Assembly (NCBI RefSeq): GCF_003932715.1
Contig: NZ_CP020700.1
Coordinates: 7,090,501-7,154,500 of the forward strand
Reading direction: 5' to 3'
Source: Streptomyces tsukubensis
GTDB lineage: Bacteria; Actinomycetota; Actinomycetes; Streptomycetales; Streptomycetaceae
DNA length: 64,000 bases
The notes beneath the pieces were generated by a model. It saw only the letters and a list, made by a program, of their open reading frames with translations, had not been told where the DNA came from and did not search any database. Shown one piece after another: positions 35,027-44,043 of the stretch (positions within the stretch are counted from its first letter, which is position 1; the number at the start of each line of letters is the position of its first letter). Position numbers and translations under genes: made by a program.

Positions 35027-35343
35027 CCGGGCACTCCAGAAGAGTTCGAGACGGCTCGAAACGGTGTCGGAAAACCGAGGTCACATGGTGACGGAACGTG
35101 TGCGCGCGGGTGGGAAAAGTGCAGGCGCGGTATGGGCCGGGAACCGTAGGCGCCCCCTTGACTAGGTGTCAATACATTGTTGACACTGGCCCCAGCCGGT
35201 CGGGGCCGGCGCGCACCACCACGGGTAAGGCACGGCCGGGGACCCGTGACCACCCACGACCGGGGTTCGTGGGCACTGGCACGGATCGTGTGGATCATCC
35301 AGGGTGGGGACGACCTTTCGACCGGAAAGGCTGGACCCCCAGC
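35027..35343. other. 317-bp divergent promoter region
   Basis: Separates DUF3068 (minus) from the small membrane protein and PucR-type regulator (plus). It contains the dyad at 35166-35186 and no evident gene. Confidence 0.5.
35166..35186. promoter_or_regulatory. dyad with two opposed TTGACA boxes
   Basis: GTGTCAA-N7-TTGACAC is a perfect 7-bp inverted repeat, so each arm reads TTGACA outward, one on each strand. On the minus strand TACGGT follows at 18 bp, giving a plausible -10 for DUF3068. The plus-strand -10 is weak. A protein bound here would block both promoters; the PucR-type regulator is an obvious candidate (inference). Confidence 0.45.
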
Positions 35344-35496
35344 ATGCCCAGACTGCTCGCCGCCGCACTGACCGCCGTGGCCGCCGCGGCCCTCGCCGTC
35401 GGTGCCGCCGTCGGTATCGTGGCCCTGCTCAACGCCACGCCCGAACAGCCCAACACCCCGCTCGTCACCTACGAGACGGCCTCTCGGGAGCGCTGA
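35344..35496 (+). CDS. 50-aa single-span membrane protein (DUF2613-like)
   Basis: MPRLLAAALTAVAAAALAVG opens one hydrophobic helix, followed by a short Pro/Thr/Glu-rich outside tail ending VTYETASRER. The size and layout fit the DUF2613 small actinobacterial proteins. It ends 3 bp before the GTG of the PucR-type gene and is likely co-transcribed with it. Confidence 0.65.
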   Translation: MPRLLAAALTAVAAAALAVGAAVGIVALLNATPEQPNTPLVTYETASRER

Positions 35497-35499
35497 CCC

Positions 35500-36813
35500 G
35501 TGCCCTCCTCGACCTCAGCCCTCGGCCCCCCGGGTGCCTCGGCGCCCTCCGTCGCGACGGGGGACCGCACCGTGCCGCCACCCGGGGCCCGTTCGGCCTG
35601 GCACGACGTACCGCGCAGCCAGGTGCGCCGATTCGCGGCACTCGCCATGGCCGAGGCACCGGCGCTGGCCGAGGAGATCCTGCGGGAGATCCGCCGTGAG
35701 TACCCGCACGTCCCGGTGGTCCTCGACGATTCGGGGGAACCCAAGTCACTCATCGGCATCCGGCGCGCCATCGAGATCTTCGTGATGCATCTGGAGACGG
35801 CGGAGGACCGGCCCCGCGTCCATCCCGAGGTCTTCCAGGACTTCGGCCGGGGCGAGGGGATCGGCGGCCGCAGCCTCGACTCCCTCCAGGCCATCTACCG
35901 TCTCGGTGTCCGTCTGACCTGGCGGCGTCTCGCGGAGATCGGCCAGCGGGTGGATATCCCGCCGCGGGCCATGTACGAACTGGTCGACGCGGGTTACGAG
36001 TATCTCGACGGCCTCGTCGACCAGTCGGTACGCGGCTATGCGGAGGCCGCCGCCCGGCAGGCCGGTGAACGCCTCCGGCTTCAGCGCGAGCTCATGGACC
36101 TGCTGCTTGCCGAGCACGGCACCCGCCCGGCCGCCGGCCCGCACGAGATCGTCGCCGCCCTGACGGAGCGGGCCGCCAGGATCGGCTGGGCGCTGCCGGC
36201 CAAGGTCGCCGCCGGGGTGCTGCTGCGCCCCGCCCGGCAGGCCGTCGCCCCCGCCGTCGTCCAGGGGGTCCTCCTGGACATGGAGGCCGAGCAGCCGCGG
36301 ATGGTCGTGCCCGATCCGGATGCGGCGGGCCGCCCCGAACTGCTGCGGCGCGCCATGACCGGCTGGGCCGGGGCGATCGGGCCGCCGGTGCCGCTGGTCG
36401 ACGCGGCGAAGTCGCTGCGCTGGGCGGAGGCGACCGTACGCCTCATGGAACGCGGGCTGCTTCCGGCGGGGGAGGTGCTGTACTCCACCGAGCACACCCA
36501 GGCCCTGGTGCTCCTCCAGCCCGAGGAGCTGATCGACGATCTGGCCCGCCGCACCCTCGCGCCGCTCGCCGACTGCGGCCGGACCCATGCGCGCCGGCTC
36601 GCCGAGACCCTGCTCGCGTGGCTGGAGACCCGGGGCGGTGCTCCCGAGGTCGCGGGCCGTCTCGGGGTCCATCCGCAGACCGTCCGCTACCGGCTGCGTC
36701 AGATCCGGGAGCTGTGGGGGGACGAGATCGACGACCCCGACCGCCGTTTCGAACTCGAACTGGTCCTCCGCGCCCAGCGACTGCGCGGGGACCTGGGCCG
36801 CCTCATCCTCTGA
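35500..36813 (+). CDS. PucR/CdaR-type helix-turn-helix transcriptional regulator
   Basis: 437-aa regulator. The C-terminal HTH_30 domain is clear: LLAWLETRGGAPEVAGRLGVHPQTVRYRLRQIRELWGDEIDDPDRRFELELVLRA. The N-terminal 180 residues are helical (IRRAIEIFVMHLETAEDRP, RSLDSLQAIYRLGVRLTWRRLAEIG), as in streptomycete PucR-like regulators. GTG 35500 is used because of close linkage to the small membrane protein; a GTG or ATG up to about 45 codons downstream cannot be excluded. It may control the divergent DUF3068 gene (inference). Confidence 0.82.
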   Translation: MPSSTSALGPPGASAPSVATGDRTVPPPGARSAWHDVPRSQVRRFAALAMAEAPALAEEILREIRREYPHVPVVLDDSGEPKSLIGIRRAIEIFVMHLETAEDRPRVHPEVFQDFGRGEGIGGRSLDSLQAIYRLGVRLTWRRLAEIGQRVDIPPRAMYELVDAGYEYLDGLVDQSVRGYAEAAARQAGERLRLQRELMDLLLAEHGTRPAAGPHEIVAALTERAARIGWALPAKVAAGVLLRPARQAVAPAVVQGVLLDMEAEQPRMVVPDPDAAGRPELLRRAMTGWAGAIGPPVPLVDAAKSLRWAEATVRLMERGLLPAGEVLYSTEHTQALVLLQPEELIDDLARRTLAPLADCGRTHARRLAETLLAWLETRGGAPEVAGRLGVHPQTVRYRLRQIRELWGDEIDDPDRRFELELVLRAQRLRGDLGRLIL

Positions 36814-36863
36814 CCCGCGCAGGACCGGGGCCGCGGACCGGCGCGCCCCGCTCCGGGAGCGGC

Positions 36864-39809
36864 TCAGCGGTGGATGGAACACTCCGCCACCGTCAGCGGG
36901 CGGACGTCCCCCGCCGCCCTGGCGCACAAGGGGCGGGGGACGGGCGTTCCGTCCGGGCCGCCGCGGACCCTGTTGAGCACGATGCTGTGGCCCGAACGGG
37001 GCTGCCGCGGCCGGGATCCGGTGAAGTCGATGGTCCCCGTCGCCATATTGGGCAGCACGACCGTCCGCAGGTTCACCCAGGTCGCGGCCCGGCTCTGGGC
37101 CTGGTCCCCGACGCCCGCGGCCTCGTGCAGGGCCCGGGTGGCATCGTGTGCAAGGGCGGTCTGACCGCTCGCCAGTACGGCCGCACCGGGCCCGGCCCAG
37201 TCCCGCCGGCCGTCCGGACCGGGCAGATGGTTCTCCGCGTCCTGGTAGAAACTCGTGGCGCCCTGCGCCGCCAGCCGGGCCAGACCCGCGTGGTAGAGCG
37301 TGACATTGGCAGGCATCCCCTCGCCCCCCTGCGGAGTGAAGTCGGCCTTCGACAGATCGTCCCCGGTGAGGACGGAGATGTTCCGGCGGGCGCAGCCCTG
37401 TTCCGTGTTGAGCTGACTCATCAACGGGCCGACGTCCTCCACCCGGCCCGCGAAGTAGATCACCGACGGGACCCGGGAACCCTGGCAGATCTCCTCGGTC
37501 TGCGCCTCCAGCTCGGCCCGGCCCGACCGGACGGCGTACCGGCGCTCGGGCAGGACCCGGTAGCCCTCCCGGCGCAGCATCAGGTTGCTGTACGCGGCCT
37601 GTTCGTTGGTGTACTGGTCGTCGGAGTTCATGGTGTCGCGGGCGAGGACCAGCGCGTACTGGGGGGCCTTCGGGGTGCGCAGCTGCCGGGCGATCAGACC
37701 GAGCTGTTCGATCTGCCAGTCGTCGGGGGCCGCCAGACTGAACCAGTTGGCGCGCTGCCGGGGCAGGAAGCTCGCGGAGTTGGTGCCGGAGACCACCGGC
37801 AGCTCGGCGTTCGCCAGGATGATCGCGGTCTCCGTGCTGGTGGTGAGATCCCGCCCGGCACCGATGACCCCGACGAGCGTGGGATCCCGCCGGGCGTACC
37901 GGGCGATGGACTCGGCCATCGCCTTCTGATGCCGCATGTCCACACCGCCGTTGGCGATCAGCACCCGGAGCCCCGTCGACCTCCTCTTGTTGATCACGGC
38001 CTGGGCGAGATGGACGCCCGCCAGCTCCTCGATGCCCTTCACCGGGGAGGTGCGCTCACGGGGCGAGGTGCTCAAGGGCCCCGCGTACACGACGGTGACG
38101 TAGTTGTCCGGGTTGTCCCGGAGGACCTCGGCGTTCGCCTTGCGGATGCGCTCCTCCAGCTGCTCCAGGGTCCACGGGAGCCGGTCGGGTCCGGGCGCCT
38201 GCTCGCCGCCCTTCAGCCAGTCGGAGAAGCGGACGTCCCCGGCGGCGATGCCGATGCACTCCGGCTCGGAGGCACCGGGCGCTCTCAGCCGTACGGTGTC
38301 GCGATTGGCCGAGAGCAGGGAGCTGGAGCAGTACCGGTCCGCCAGCTCCCCGGCGTGCAGGGCGACCCCGGTGGCGATCAGCGCGGTCACCAGGACCAGG
38401 GTGTGGACCGACCAGACCAGCCGGGCGGCGGTGGGGCGGGCCGTCGCCCGGACGCACTGCCGCCGCGCTTCTTCGGACACCACCAGACGGTCCGCACGGA
38501 GCGGCACTTTGATCACCCAGGGCAGTTCGGCCAGGGCCCGGCTGGGTGACTGCCCGGCGCGCAGATTGCGCCCCCACTCCTGGTACCAGGTCCAGGGAGC
38601 GGTGCCGGCGTCCTGGACGGAACTGCGCTGCAGCCGGTCCACATCGGCGGCCCGGACCGAGGCGACGAGCAGCAGCGGGTCGAGTTCGCTGCGCCGGCTG
38701 CGGACATCGCTGACCGCCTTGATCAGCTCGATGCCGCCGTTGTCGGCGCTCGCCCGGGGCACGAAGAGCACCGGCGGGCGGGGCCGTTTGAAACCGCGGA
38801 GGTCCCAGCTCCAGCGCCGGTGGTTGTCGCGCAGATCCTCGCAGAGCGCCAGCACGTACAACTGGAGCTGGAAGTCGTCCCCCGACTTCAGCGCCTCCGC
38901 GACCTCGTGGGCCCGGGCGGCGATGGCGTTCCAGGAACGGACCGGGCGCACCAGGGAGACATCGGTCGGGCGGCCGGGCGAGGCGGCCCGGAGGAAGGTC
39001 GTGGTCAGGAACCAGCGGCTCTCCCGGCGCAGCCAGAGGAAGAGCGGCGCCCGGCCGGGCAGCACATTGTCGAGCAGGACCAGCAGCAGCAGGAAACCCA
39101 CGCCGAAGGTGAGCGCGATGAACCAGTCGGCGCGGGCGGCCAGGGCCCCGAGCACGGCCACCAGGCTGACCGGCAGGATATGCGCCATGTCGAACAGGTG
39201 CAGCCGGTCGCTCCAGCGGGAGGAGCCCCGGGGCCGCCACCGCTGCCGGGCCAGCTGGTCGAGCAGGCTCTGCGCGGGGTCGGGCAGCTCGTGGGAGAAG
39301 CCCGTGGACGCGGGCGACCGGGGCCAGTCCGGGTCCAGTTCGCGGACGGCGTCCTCGATGGCACCGACGAGCCGGACCCGCGGAAAGGAGTAGCGGCGGT
39401 AGCCGGCCCGCCGGCTGTTCCACCGCAAGGGGTCGCCGAGGTGGCGCACCAGACCGGCGGCGCGCCGGACCTCGGTCGTCCCCTCCCGCACGGTGGGCGC
39501 GACGGCGCAGCGCGACCCGTGCGCGTCATGGCCCGCGTACAGCTCCTCCACCAGATGGACGACTTGTTCCTCCGGGTCCGTACCCGTACCCGCGGCAGCC
39601 GCTGTGGTGTTCGTGCCGTCCCGGCCCGCGGCGGCACTGCCGACCTCGGTGCTTTCGGTGTGCAGGACGACCACCGGCATCGGCGGATGGCTGCTCCGGA
39701 AGTCCCGTACCAGCATTTCCAGCCGCCGCTGGACATCGGCCCCCGCCCCGGTCGACATGCCGTGCCCGGCGTCGGAGCACTGCGGCAGTTCGCGATCCTC
39801 GTTCCGCAT
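36864..39809 (-). CDS. 981-aa membrane protein with extracytoplasmic type-1 periplasmic-binding-protein domain
   Basis: Topology read from sequence: about 200 cytoplasmic residues, two membrane helices (205-255; HILPVSLVAVLGALAA and WFIALTFGVGFLLLLVLL), a cytoplasmic region of about 200 residues (with FVPRASADNGGIELIKAVSDV and LLLVASVRAAD), a third helix (463-487), then an outside domain. The outside part (540-960) resembles branched-chain-amino-acid or ANF-receptor binding proteins: VTVVYAGPLS, AESIARYARRDPTLVGVIGA, PVVSGTNSASF, VIYFAGRVEDVGPLM. There is no ABC permease partner, kinase or cyclase domain, so it is not ordinary uptake. The ATG at 39809 follows GGGGGGAA. A ligand sensor is inferred. 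Confidence 0.75.
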   Translation of the reverse strand: MRNEDRELPQCSDAGHGMSTGAGADVQRRLEMLVRDFRSSHPPMPVVVLHTESTEVGSAAAGRDGTNTTAAAAGTGTDPEEQVVHLVEELYAGHDAHGSRCAVAPTVREGTTEVRRAAGLVRHLGDPLRWNSRRAGYRRYSFPRVRLVGAIEDAVRELDPDWPRSPASTGFSHELPDPAQSLLDQLARQRWRPRGSSRWSDRLHLFDMAHILPVSLVAVLGALAARADWFIALTFGVGFLLLLVLLDNVLPGRAPLFLWLRRESRWFLTTTFLRAASPGRPTDVSLVRPVRSWNAIAARAHEVAEALKSGDDFQLQLYVLALCEDLRDNHRRWSWDLRGFKRPRPPVLFVPRASADNGGIELIKAVSDVRSRRSELDPLLLVASVRAADVDRLQRSSVQDAGTAPWTWYQEWGRNLRAGQSPSRALAELPWVIKVPLRADRLVVSEEARRQCVRATARPTAARLVWSVHTLVLVTALIATGVALHAGELADRYCSSSLLSANRDTVRLRAPGASEPECIGIAAGDVRFSDWLKGGEQAPGPDRLPWTLEQLEERIRKANAEVLRDNPDNYVTVVYAGPLSTSPRERTSPVKGIEELAGVHLAQAVINKRRSTGLRVLIANGGVDMRHQKAMAESIARYARRDPTLVGVIGAGRDLTTSTETAIILANAELPVVSGTNSASFLPRQRANWFSLAAPDDWQIEQLGLIARQLRTPKAPQYALVLARDTMNSDDQYTNEQAAYSNLMLRREGYRVLPERRYAVRSGRAELEAQTEEICQGSRVPSVIYFAGRVEDVGPLMSQLNTEQGCARRNISVLTGDDLSKADFTPQGGEGMPANVTLYHAGLARLAAQGATSFYQDAENHLPGPDGRRDWAGPGAAVLASGQTALAHDATRALHEAAGVGDQAQSRAATWVNLRTVVLPNMATGTIDFTGSRPRQPRSGHSIVLNRVRGGPDGTPVPRPLCARAAGDVRPLTVAECSIHR

Positions 39810-40010
39810 CGACTTCCCCCCGTTCGTCTCAGGCCGGGATACGCCGCCGGGGCGAACCCGCGCAAGGGGGTCGCTTCCCGTTGGCGGGAACTCCCATGCT
39901 GCCTACGGAAGATGTACGACAACGTGACCGACGGCTGTACGACGAACGGGGCCGGTGGCGCGGACGGCACCTACGGGCGTCCGGTGGCGGGGCACGGACC
40001 CCGGGGTGGG

Positions 40011-40865
40011 TCAGGTTCCGGCCCCGGACCCCGCCGTGCGGGTGTCCGCCGGTACGACCAGCGGGGTCCCCGTGACGGGGTCGGGGATCACGATCCCGGG
40101 AAGCCCGAAAACCTCCCGGACGAGATCGGCGGTGATCGTCTCGCCGGGGGCGCCGGACGCGGTGATCCGGCCGTCCTTCATGGCGACGACGTGCGTCGCG
40201 TAACGGGCCGCGTGGTTGAGGTCGTGGAGCACGGCGACGACGGTACGGCCCTGCCGGTTGAGGTCGTGGAGCAGATTGAGGACGTCGATCTGATGGGCGA
40301 TGTCCAGATAGGTCGTGGGCTCGTCGAGCAGGATCAGCGGGGTCTCCTGCGCCAGGACCATCGCGATCCACACCCGCTGCCGCTGGCCGCCCGACAGCTC
40401 CTCCACCCGGCGGGCCGACAACCCGTCGACACCGGTGGCGGCGAGGGCGTCCACGACGGCCTGCTCGTCCTCGCGCGACCACTGCCGCAGTACGCGCTGG
40501 TGCGCATAGCGGCCCCGGGACACGAGTTCGGCGACGGTGATCCCCTCGGGCGCGGTCGCCGTCTGGGGCAGCAGACCGAGCCGCCGCGCGGTCTCCCTCG
40601 GCGGGTAGGAGGCGATGTCCGCACCGTCGAGGACGACCGTCCCGGCCGTCGGCGGCAGCAGTCCGGCCAGGGCGCGCAGCAGGGTCGACTTGCCGCAGGC
40701 GTTCGGGCCGATGATGACGGTGAAGGACCCGGCCGGTACGACGAGGTCCAGATCCTCGACGACGGTCCGGCGGCCGTAGCGCAGGGTGAGGGAGTCGGCC
40801 CGCAGGCGCGAACCGGCGGTATCGGCGGGGTGCCCGCCGGGGGCGGGGGACGGCTCTTTCGTCAT
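40011..40865 (-). CDS. iron-siderophore ABC transporter ATPase (FepC/FecE type)
   Basis: 284-aa ATPase. Walker A is GPNACGKST (Ala in place of the usual Gly), signature LSGGQRQRVWIA, Walker B LILLDEPTTYLD, and switch His in VAVLHDLNHAA. The ATG at 40865 overlaps the permease stop as ATGA. Last gene of the uptake operon. Confidence 0.93.
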   Translation of the reverse strand: MTKEPSPAPGGHPADTAGSRLRADSLTLRYGRRTVVEDLDLVVPAGSFTVIIGPNACGKSTLLRALAGLLPPTAGTVVLDGADIASYPPRETARRLGLLPQTATAPEGITVAELVSRGRYAHQRVLRQWSREDEQAVVDALAATGVDGLSARRVEELSGGQRQRVWIAMVLAQETPLILLDEPTTYLDIAHQIDVLNLLHDLNRQGRTVVAVLHDLNHAARYATHVVAMKDGRITASGAPGETITADLVREVFGLPGIVIPDPVTGTPLVVPADTRTAGSGAGT

Positions 40866-41944
40866 GTCTGTTTTCTGGCTTGGTGGATGAGGAGCCGGAC
40901 GAGATAGGCACCGCCGAGGACGATGGTGACCACCCCGACGGGCACGGTGAGCGGAAGGACGTGCTGCGCGATCAGATCGGACCCGAGGAGCAGTACCGCG
41001 CCGACCACCCCGGTCGCACCGAACGGGATACCGGGGGAGCGGGTGAGCCCGCGGGCGATCTGCGGTGCGGCCAGGGCCACGAAGGCGATCGGCCCGGCCA
41101 CCGCGGTGACGACGCTCACGAGTCCGACGGCGACCGCGATCGCGGCCGGACGGATCCGGCCCACCCGGACCCCGGTCGCCCGCGCGGCATCGTCCCCGAG
41201 GTCCAGCTGGTGCAGGGACGGGGTGAGGAACGGCATGAGCGCCAGCAGTACGAGGACGCAGAGCCCCGCGGGCACCGCCGTGGTGACGGTGACGCTGTTG
41301 AGGGTCCCCGCGCCCCACGCGGAGGCGAACAGCGCGGTCTCCAGCTCCGCCCGCAGCAGCATCCAGGTGTTGAACGAGGAGAGCACGGCGGAGATGCCGA
41401 TGCCCACCACGATGAAGCGGAAGCCCTGCAGCCCGTCGCGGTAGGCGAGCAGATAGATCGCGAGCGCGGCCAGCAGCCCGCCGATCAGCGAACCTGCCGT
41501 CAGCAGCGGCCAGCTCCCGCCGAGCGCCAGCAGCGCGACGAGCATTCCGGTGAAGGAACCGTTCGCCAGGCCGATGATGTCGGGACTGGCCAGCGGATTG
41601 CGCGTCAGGGTCTGGAACACCGCCCCCGCGACACCCAGCGCGGCCCCGAACAGGACCGCCGAAGCGGCGCGCGGCAGGCGCCACTCCAGCACCACGGTGC
41701 GGGCGAAACCCCCGGTCCGCCCGGTGAAGGCGCCCAGCACCTCGGCCGTCGTCAGCGGGAAGTCGCCCAGGGCCAGCGCCACGACCGCGAGTACGGCGAT
41801 CAGGGCGGCGGCCACCAGGACGACCACGGCGGACCGTACGTTCAGCACGGCGTGCAGCCGGTCGGAACCGACCACGACACGGCGCCTGCCGACGTCGAGC
41901 GCAGCCCGCACCGGGGATCCGGGACGCTGCGCCGGCGCGCTCAC
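40862..41944 (-). CDS. FecCD-family iron-siderophore permease
   Basis: 360-aa permease with about ten membrane helices and the family motif (TRNPLASPDIIGLANGSFTGM; DAARATGVRVGRI; APQIARGLTRSPGIPFGA). The GTG start at 41944 overlaps the preceding permease stop. It pairs with the 41941-42984 permease as a heterodimer. Confidence 0.93.
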   Translation of the reverse strand: MSAPAQRPGSPVRAALDVGRRRVVVGSDRLHAVLNVRSAVVVLVAAALIAVLAVVALALGDFPLTTAEVLGAFTGRTGGFARTVVLEWRLPRAASAVLFGAALGVAGAVFQTLTRNPLASPDIIGLANGSFTGMLVALLALGGSWPLLTAGSLIGGLLAALAIYLLAYRDGLQGFRFIVVGIGISAVLSSFNTWMLLRAELETALFASAWGAGTLNSVTVTTAVPAGLCVLVLLALMPFLTPSLHQLDLGDDAARATGVRVGRIRPAAIAVAVGLVSVVTAVAGPIAFVALAAPQIARGLTRSPGIPFGATGVVGAVLLLGSDLIAQHVLPLTVPVGVVTIVLGGAYLVRLLIHQARKQT

Positions 41945-42984
41945 AGGCCGCTCGCCTGCGGACGGCGTACGAGCGCGATCAGCACCGGCGCACCGATGAA
42001 GGCGGTGACGACTCCGGCGGGCATCTCACTCGGCAGGACCGCGATCCGGCCGACGACGTCCGCGAGGACGACCAGCGCCGGAGCGACCAGCAAAGAGCCG
42101 AGAACGATCCGCCGCTGGTCCGTCCCGACCGCCCAGCGGACGAGATGGGGAACCATCAGCCCGACGAACACGATCGGCCCTGCGACGGCCGTGGCGCACC
42201 CGGCGAGCAGGGTGACGGAGACGAGTACGGCCCACCGCACCCGGTTCACGTCCACCCCCTGGGCGCGCGCCACGTCGATACCGAGGGCGACGGAATTCAG
42301 ACCGGGAGCCGCGGCGACCGCCAGCACCAGCCCGACGACCACCAGGGGAAGCACCGGAAGCACCACCTCGAAGCCGCGCCCCAGCAGGCTTCCGGCGCTC
42401 CAGCCCCGCATCCGGTCGAAGGCGTCCGGATGAGTGAGCGTCAGACCCGTGGTGAGCCCCGTGAAGACCGCGCCGACCGCGACGCCGGTGACCGTCAGCC
42501 GGACCGGGCCCGCACCGTCCCGTCCGGCCGACCCCACCCCGTACACGACGGTCGTCAGGACGAGAGCGCCCGCGCACGCCAGCCAGACATAGCCGAACGG
42601 GCTGGTGACACCGAGGAAGGTGATACCGACGGCGACGGCGAACGCGGCACCCGCGTTCACCCCGAGGATCCCGGGATCGGCGAGCGGATTGCGGGTGAAC
42701 GCCTGGATCAGGGCGCCCGCCACGCCCAGCGCGGCACCGACGACGAGTCCCGCCGCCGTACGCGGCACCCGCTGGTCCCAGACCACGAAACGGGACTCGT
42801 CGGTGCCCCCGCCGACCAGGGTGTCCAGCACCGTCGAAGGGGCCAGCGGAGCCGCGCCGACCAGCAGGGAGAGGACCACGGCGACGGCCAGGACGGCCGC
42901 CGCTCCGGTCACCCGCGCCGAACGGGGCACCACGGGAGCCCGGGGCGCGGCCGCCTCACCCCCGCGTACACGTGTCAGGGCCAT
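41941..42984 (-). CDS. FecCD-family iron-siderophore permease
   Basis: 347-aa permease, the first of two. Seen: GAALGVAGALIQAFTRNPLADPGILGVNAGA, the ATP-coupling loop DVARAQGVDVNRV, and GLMVPHLVRWAVGTDQRR. The start is 6 bp after the binding-protein stop with only a weak ribosome binding site, consistent with coupling. Confidence 0.93.
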   Translation of the reverse strand: MALTRVRGGEAAAPRAPVVPRSARVTGAAAVLAVAVVLSLLVGAAPLAPSTVLDTLVGGGTDESRFVVWDQRVPRTAAGLVVGAALGVAGALIQAFTRNPLADPGILGVNAGAAFAVAVGITFLGVTSPFGYVWLACAGALVLTTVVYGVGSAGRDGAGPVRLTVTGVAVGAVFTGLTTGLTLTHPDAFDRMRGWSAGSLLGRGFEVVLPVLPLVVVGLVLAVAAAPGLNSVALGIDVARAQGVDVNRVRWAVLVSVTLLAGCATAVAGPIVFVGLMVPHLVRWAVGTDQRRIVLGSLLVAPALVVLADVVGRIAVLPSEMPAGVVTAFIGAPVLIALVRRPQASGL

Positions 42985-42990
42985 GGAGGG

Positions 42991-43941
42991 CTACTTCGAG
43001 GAGGTGAGAATGCGGTCGATGTCGTCGAGCACGGCCATACCGCCGAGCGGGCCGACACCGGAAATCCAGAACGACTGGTCCACCACGTGCGGCGCCGGGA
43101 AGGTCTTCGCGTTGTCGCGGATCGCGTCGGGAACGGCGTCGGCGGCCTTGACGTCCGCGGCGGTCACGATGACGAGATCGGCCCGCGCCTCGCGTACCCG
43201 CTCGGGAGAGACGTCGACCGAGATGGAGTTCTCCCAGTTCCGCTCGGGCGTGGTGAATCCGGCGCATTCGAGGGTGCTGCCAGCGAAGGACGTGGGGCCG
43301 TACAGGGTCAGCACACCGTCGCGGGGCCGGACGAGCTGCGCGGTGCGGCCCTTGGTGCCGTGCTTCCCGGCGACCTCGGCGCAGCGCGCCTGATAGCCGG
43401 CGAGCAGTTTGCCGGCCCCCTTCTCGTCACCGAGCGCCCGCGCCACCAGCTGGACGTTCTCGGTCCACGGGTCGGTCTGGCTGGCCATGAAGACCGTGGG
43501 CGCCACGGACGTGAGCCGCTCGTAGAGGGCCGAGTGCCGGGCTTCGGTGCCCAGGATCAGATCCGGCTTCAGCGCGGCTATCTTCTCGATGTTCGGTTCC
43601 TGGACCGTCCCCACCGTTTTGATCCCGGCGGCCTTCTTCCCGAGGTACGGGGGCACTCCGGCGGTCTCGTTGAGCACGGCGGCACCGACCGGGACGAACC
43701 CGAGGGCGACGGAGGTGTCCAACTGCACCGGTTCGAGGGTCACCACGCGCTTCGGCGCGGCCGGTACCTTCGCCGTGCCCCGGGCGTGCTTCACCTCGTG
43801 CCCGCCCCCGGCGGCGCCGGATCCGCCGCTGTTCGCCGATCCGCCGTCACCGCCGCACGCGGTGAGCGCGAGAGCGGCGACGACGGGGAGGGCGAGCCTC
43901 GTGAGCAGCCGACGCGGGGCGCGACCGGTTCTGGACAGCAT
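42991..43941 (-). CDS. iron-siderophore substrate-binding lipoprotein
   Basis: 316-aa FepB/FhuD-type binding protein. Lipobox LTAC places the lipidated Cys at residue 29 after a typical signal (RRLLTRLALPVVAALALTAC). It has KRVVTLEPVQLDTSVALGFVPVG, IAALKPDLILGTEA and a C-terminal DVSPERVREARADLVIVTAADVKAAD. It is preceded by an iron box about 43 bp upstream. It delivers ferric siderophore to the two permeases downstream. Confidence 0.92.
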   Translation of the reverse strand: MLSRTGRAPRRLLTRLALPVVAALALTACGGDGGSANSGGSGAAGGGHEVKHARGTAKVPAAPKRVVTLEPVQLDTSVALGFVPVGAAVLNETAGVPPYLGKKAAGIKTVGTVQEPNIEKIAALKPDLILGTEARHSALYERLTSVAPTVFMASQTDPWTENVQLVARALGDEKGAGKLLAGYQARCAEVAGKHGTKGRTAQLVRPRDGVLTLYGPTSFAGSTLECAGFTTPERNWENSISVDVSPERVREARADLVIVTAADVKAADAVPDAIRDNAKTFPAPHVVDQSFWISGVGPLGGMAVLDDIDRILTSSK

Positions 43942-43983
43942 CGGGTGGTTCCGTTCCTGGAGGGGGCGAGGCCACAGTGCAAG

Positions 43984-44002
43984 TTAGCTTAGGCATGCCT
44001 AA
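43984..44002. promoter_or_regulatory. iron box (DmdR/IdeR operator)
   Basis: TTAGCTTAGGCATGCCTAA matches the actinobacterial iron-box consensus TTAGGTTAGGCTnnCCTAA at nearly every position. Its core TTAGGCATGCCTAA (43989-44002) is a perfect 14-bp palindrome. It lies directly upstream of the binding-protein gene, so the uptake operon should be repressed when iron is sufficient. Confidence 0.85.
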
Positions 44003-44043
44003 CGTAGCAATGGCTGGTTTTGGACCTCGCCACCGTCCACTTG

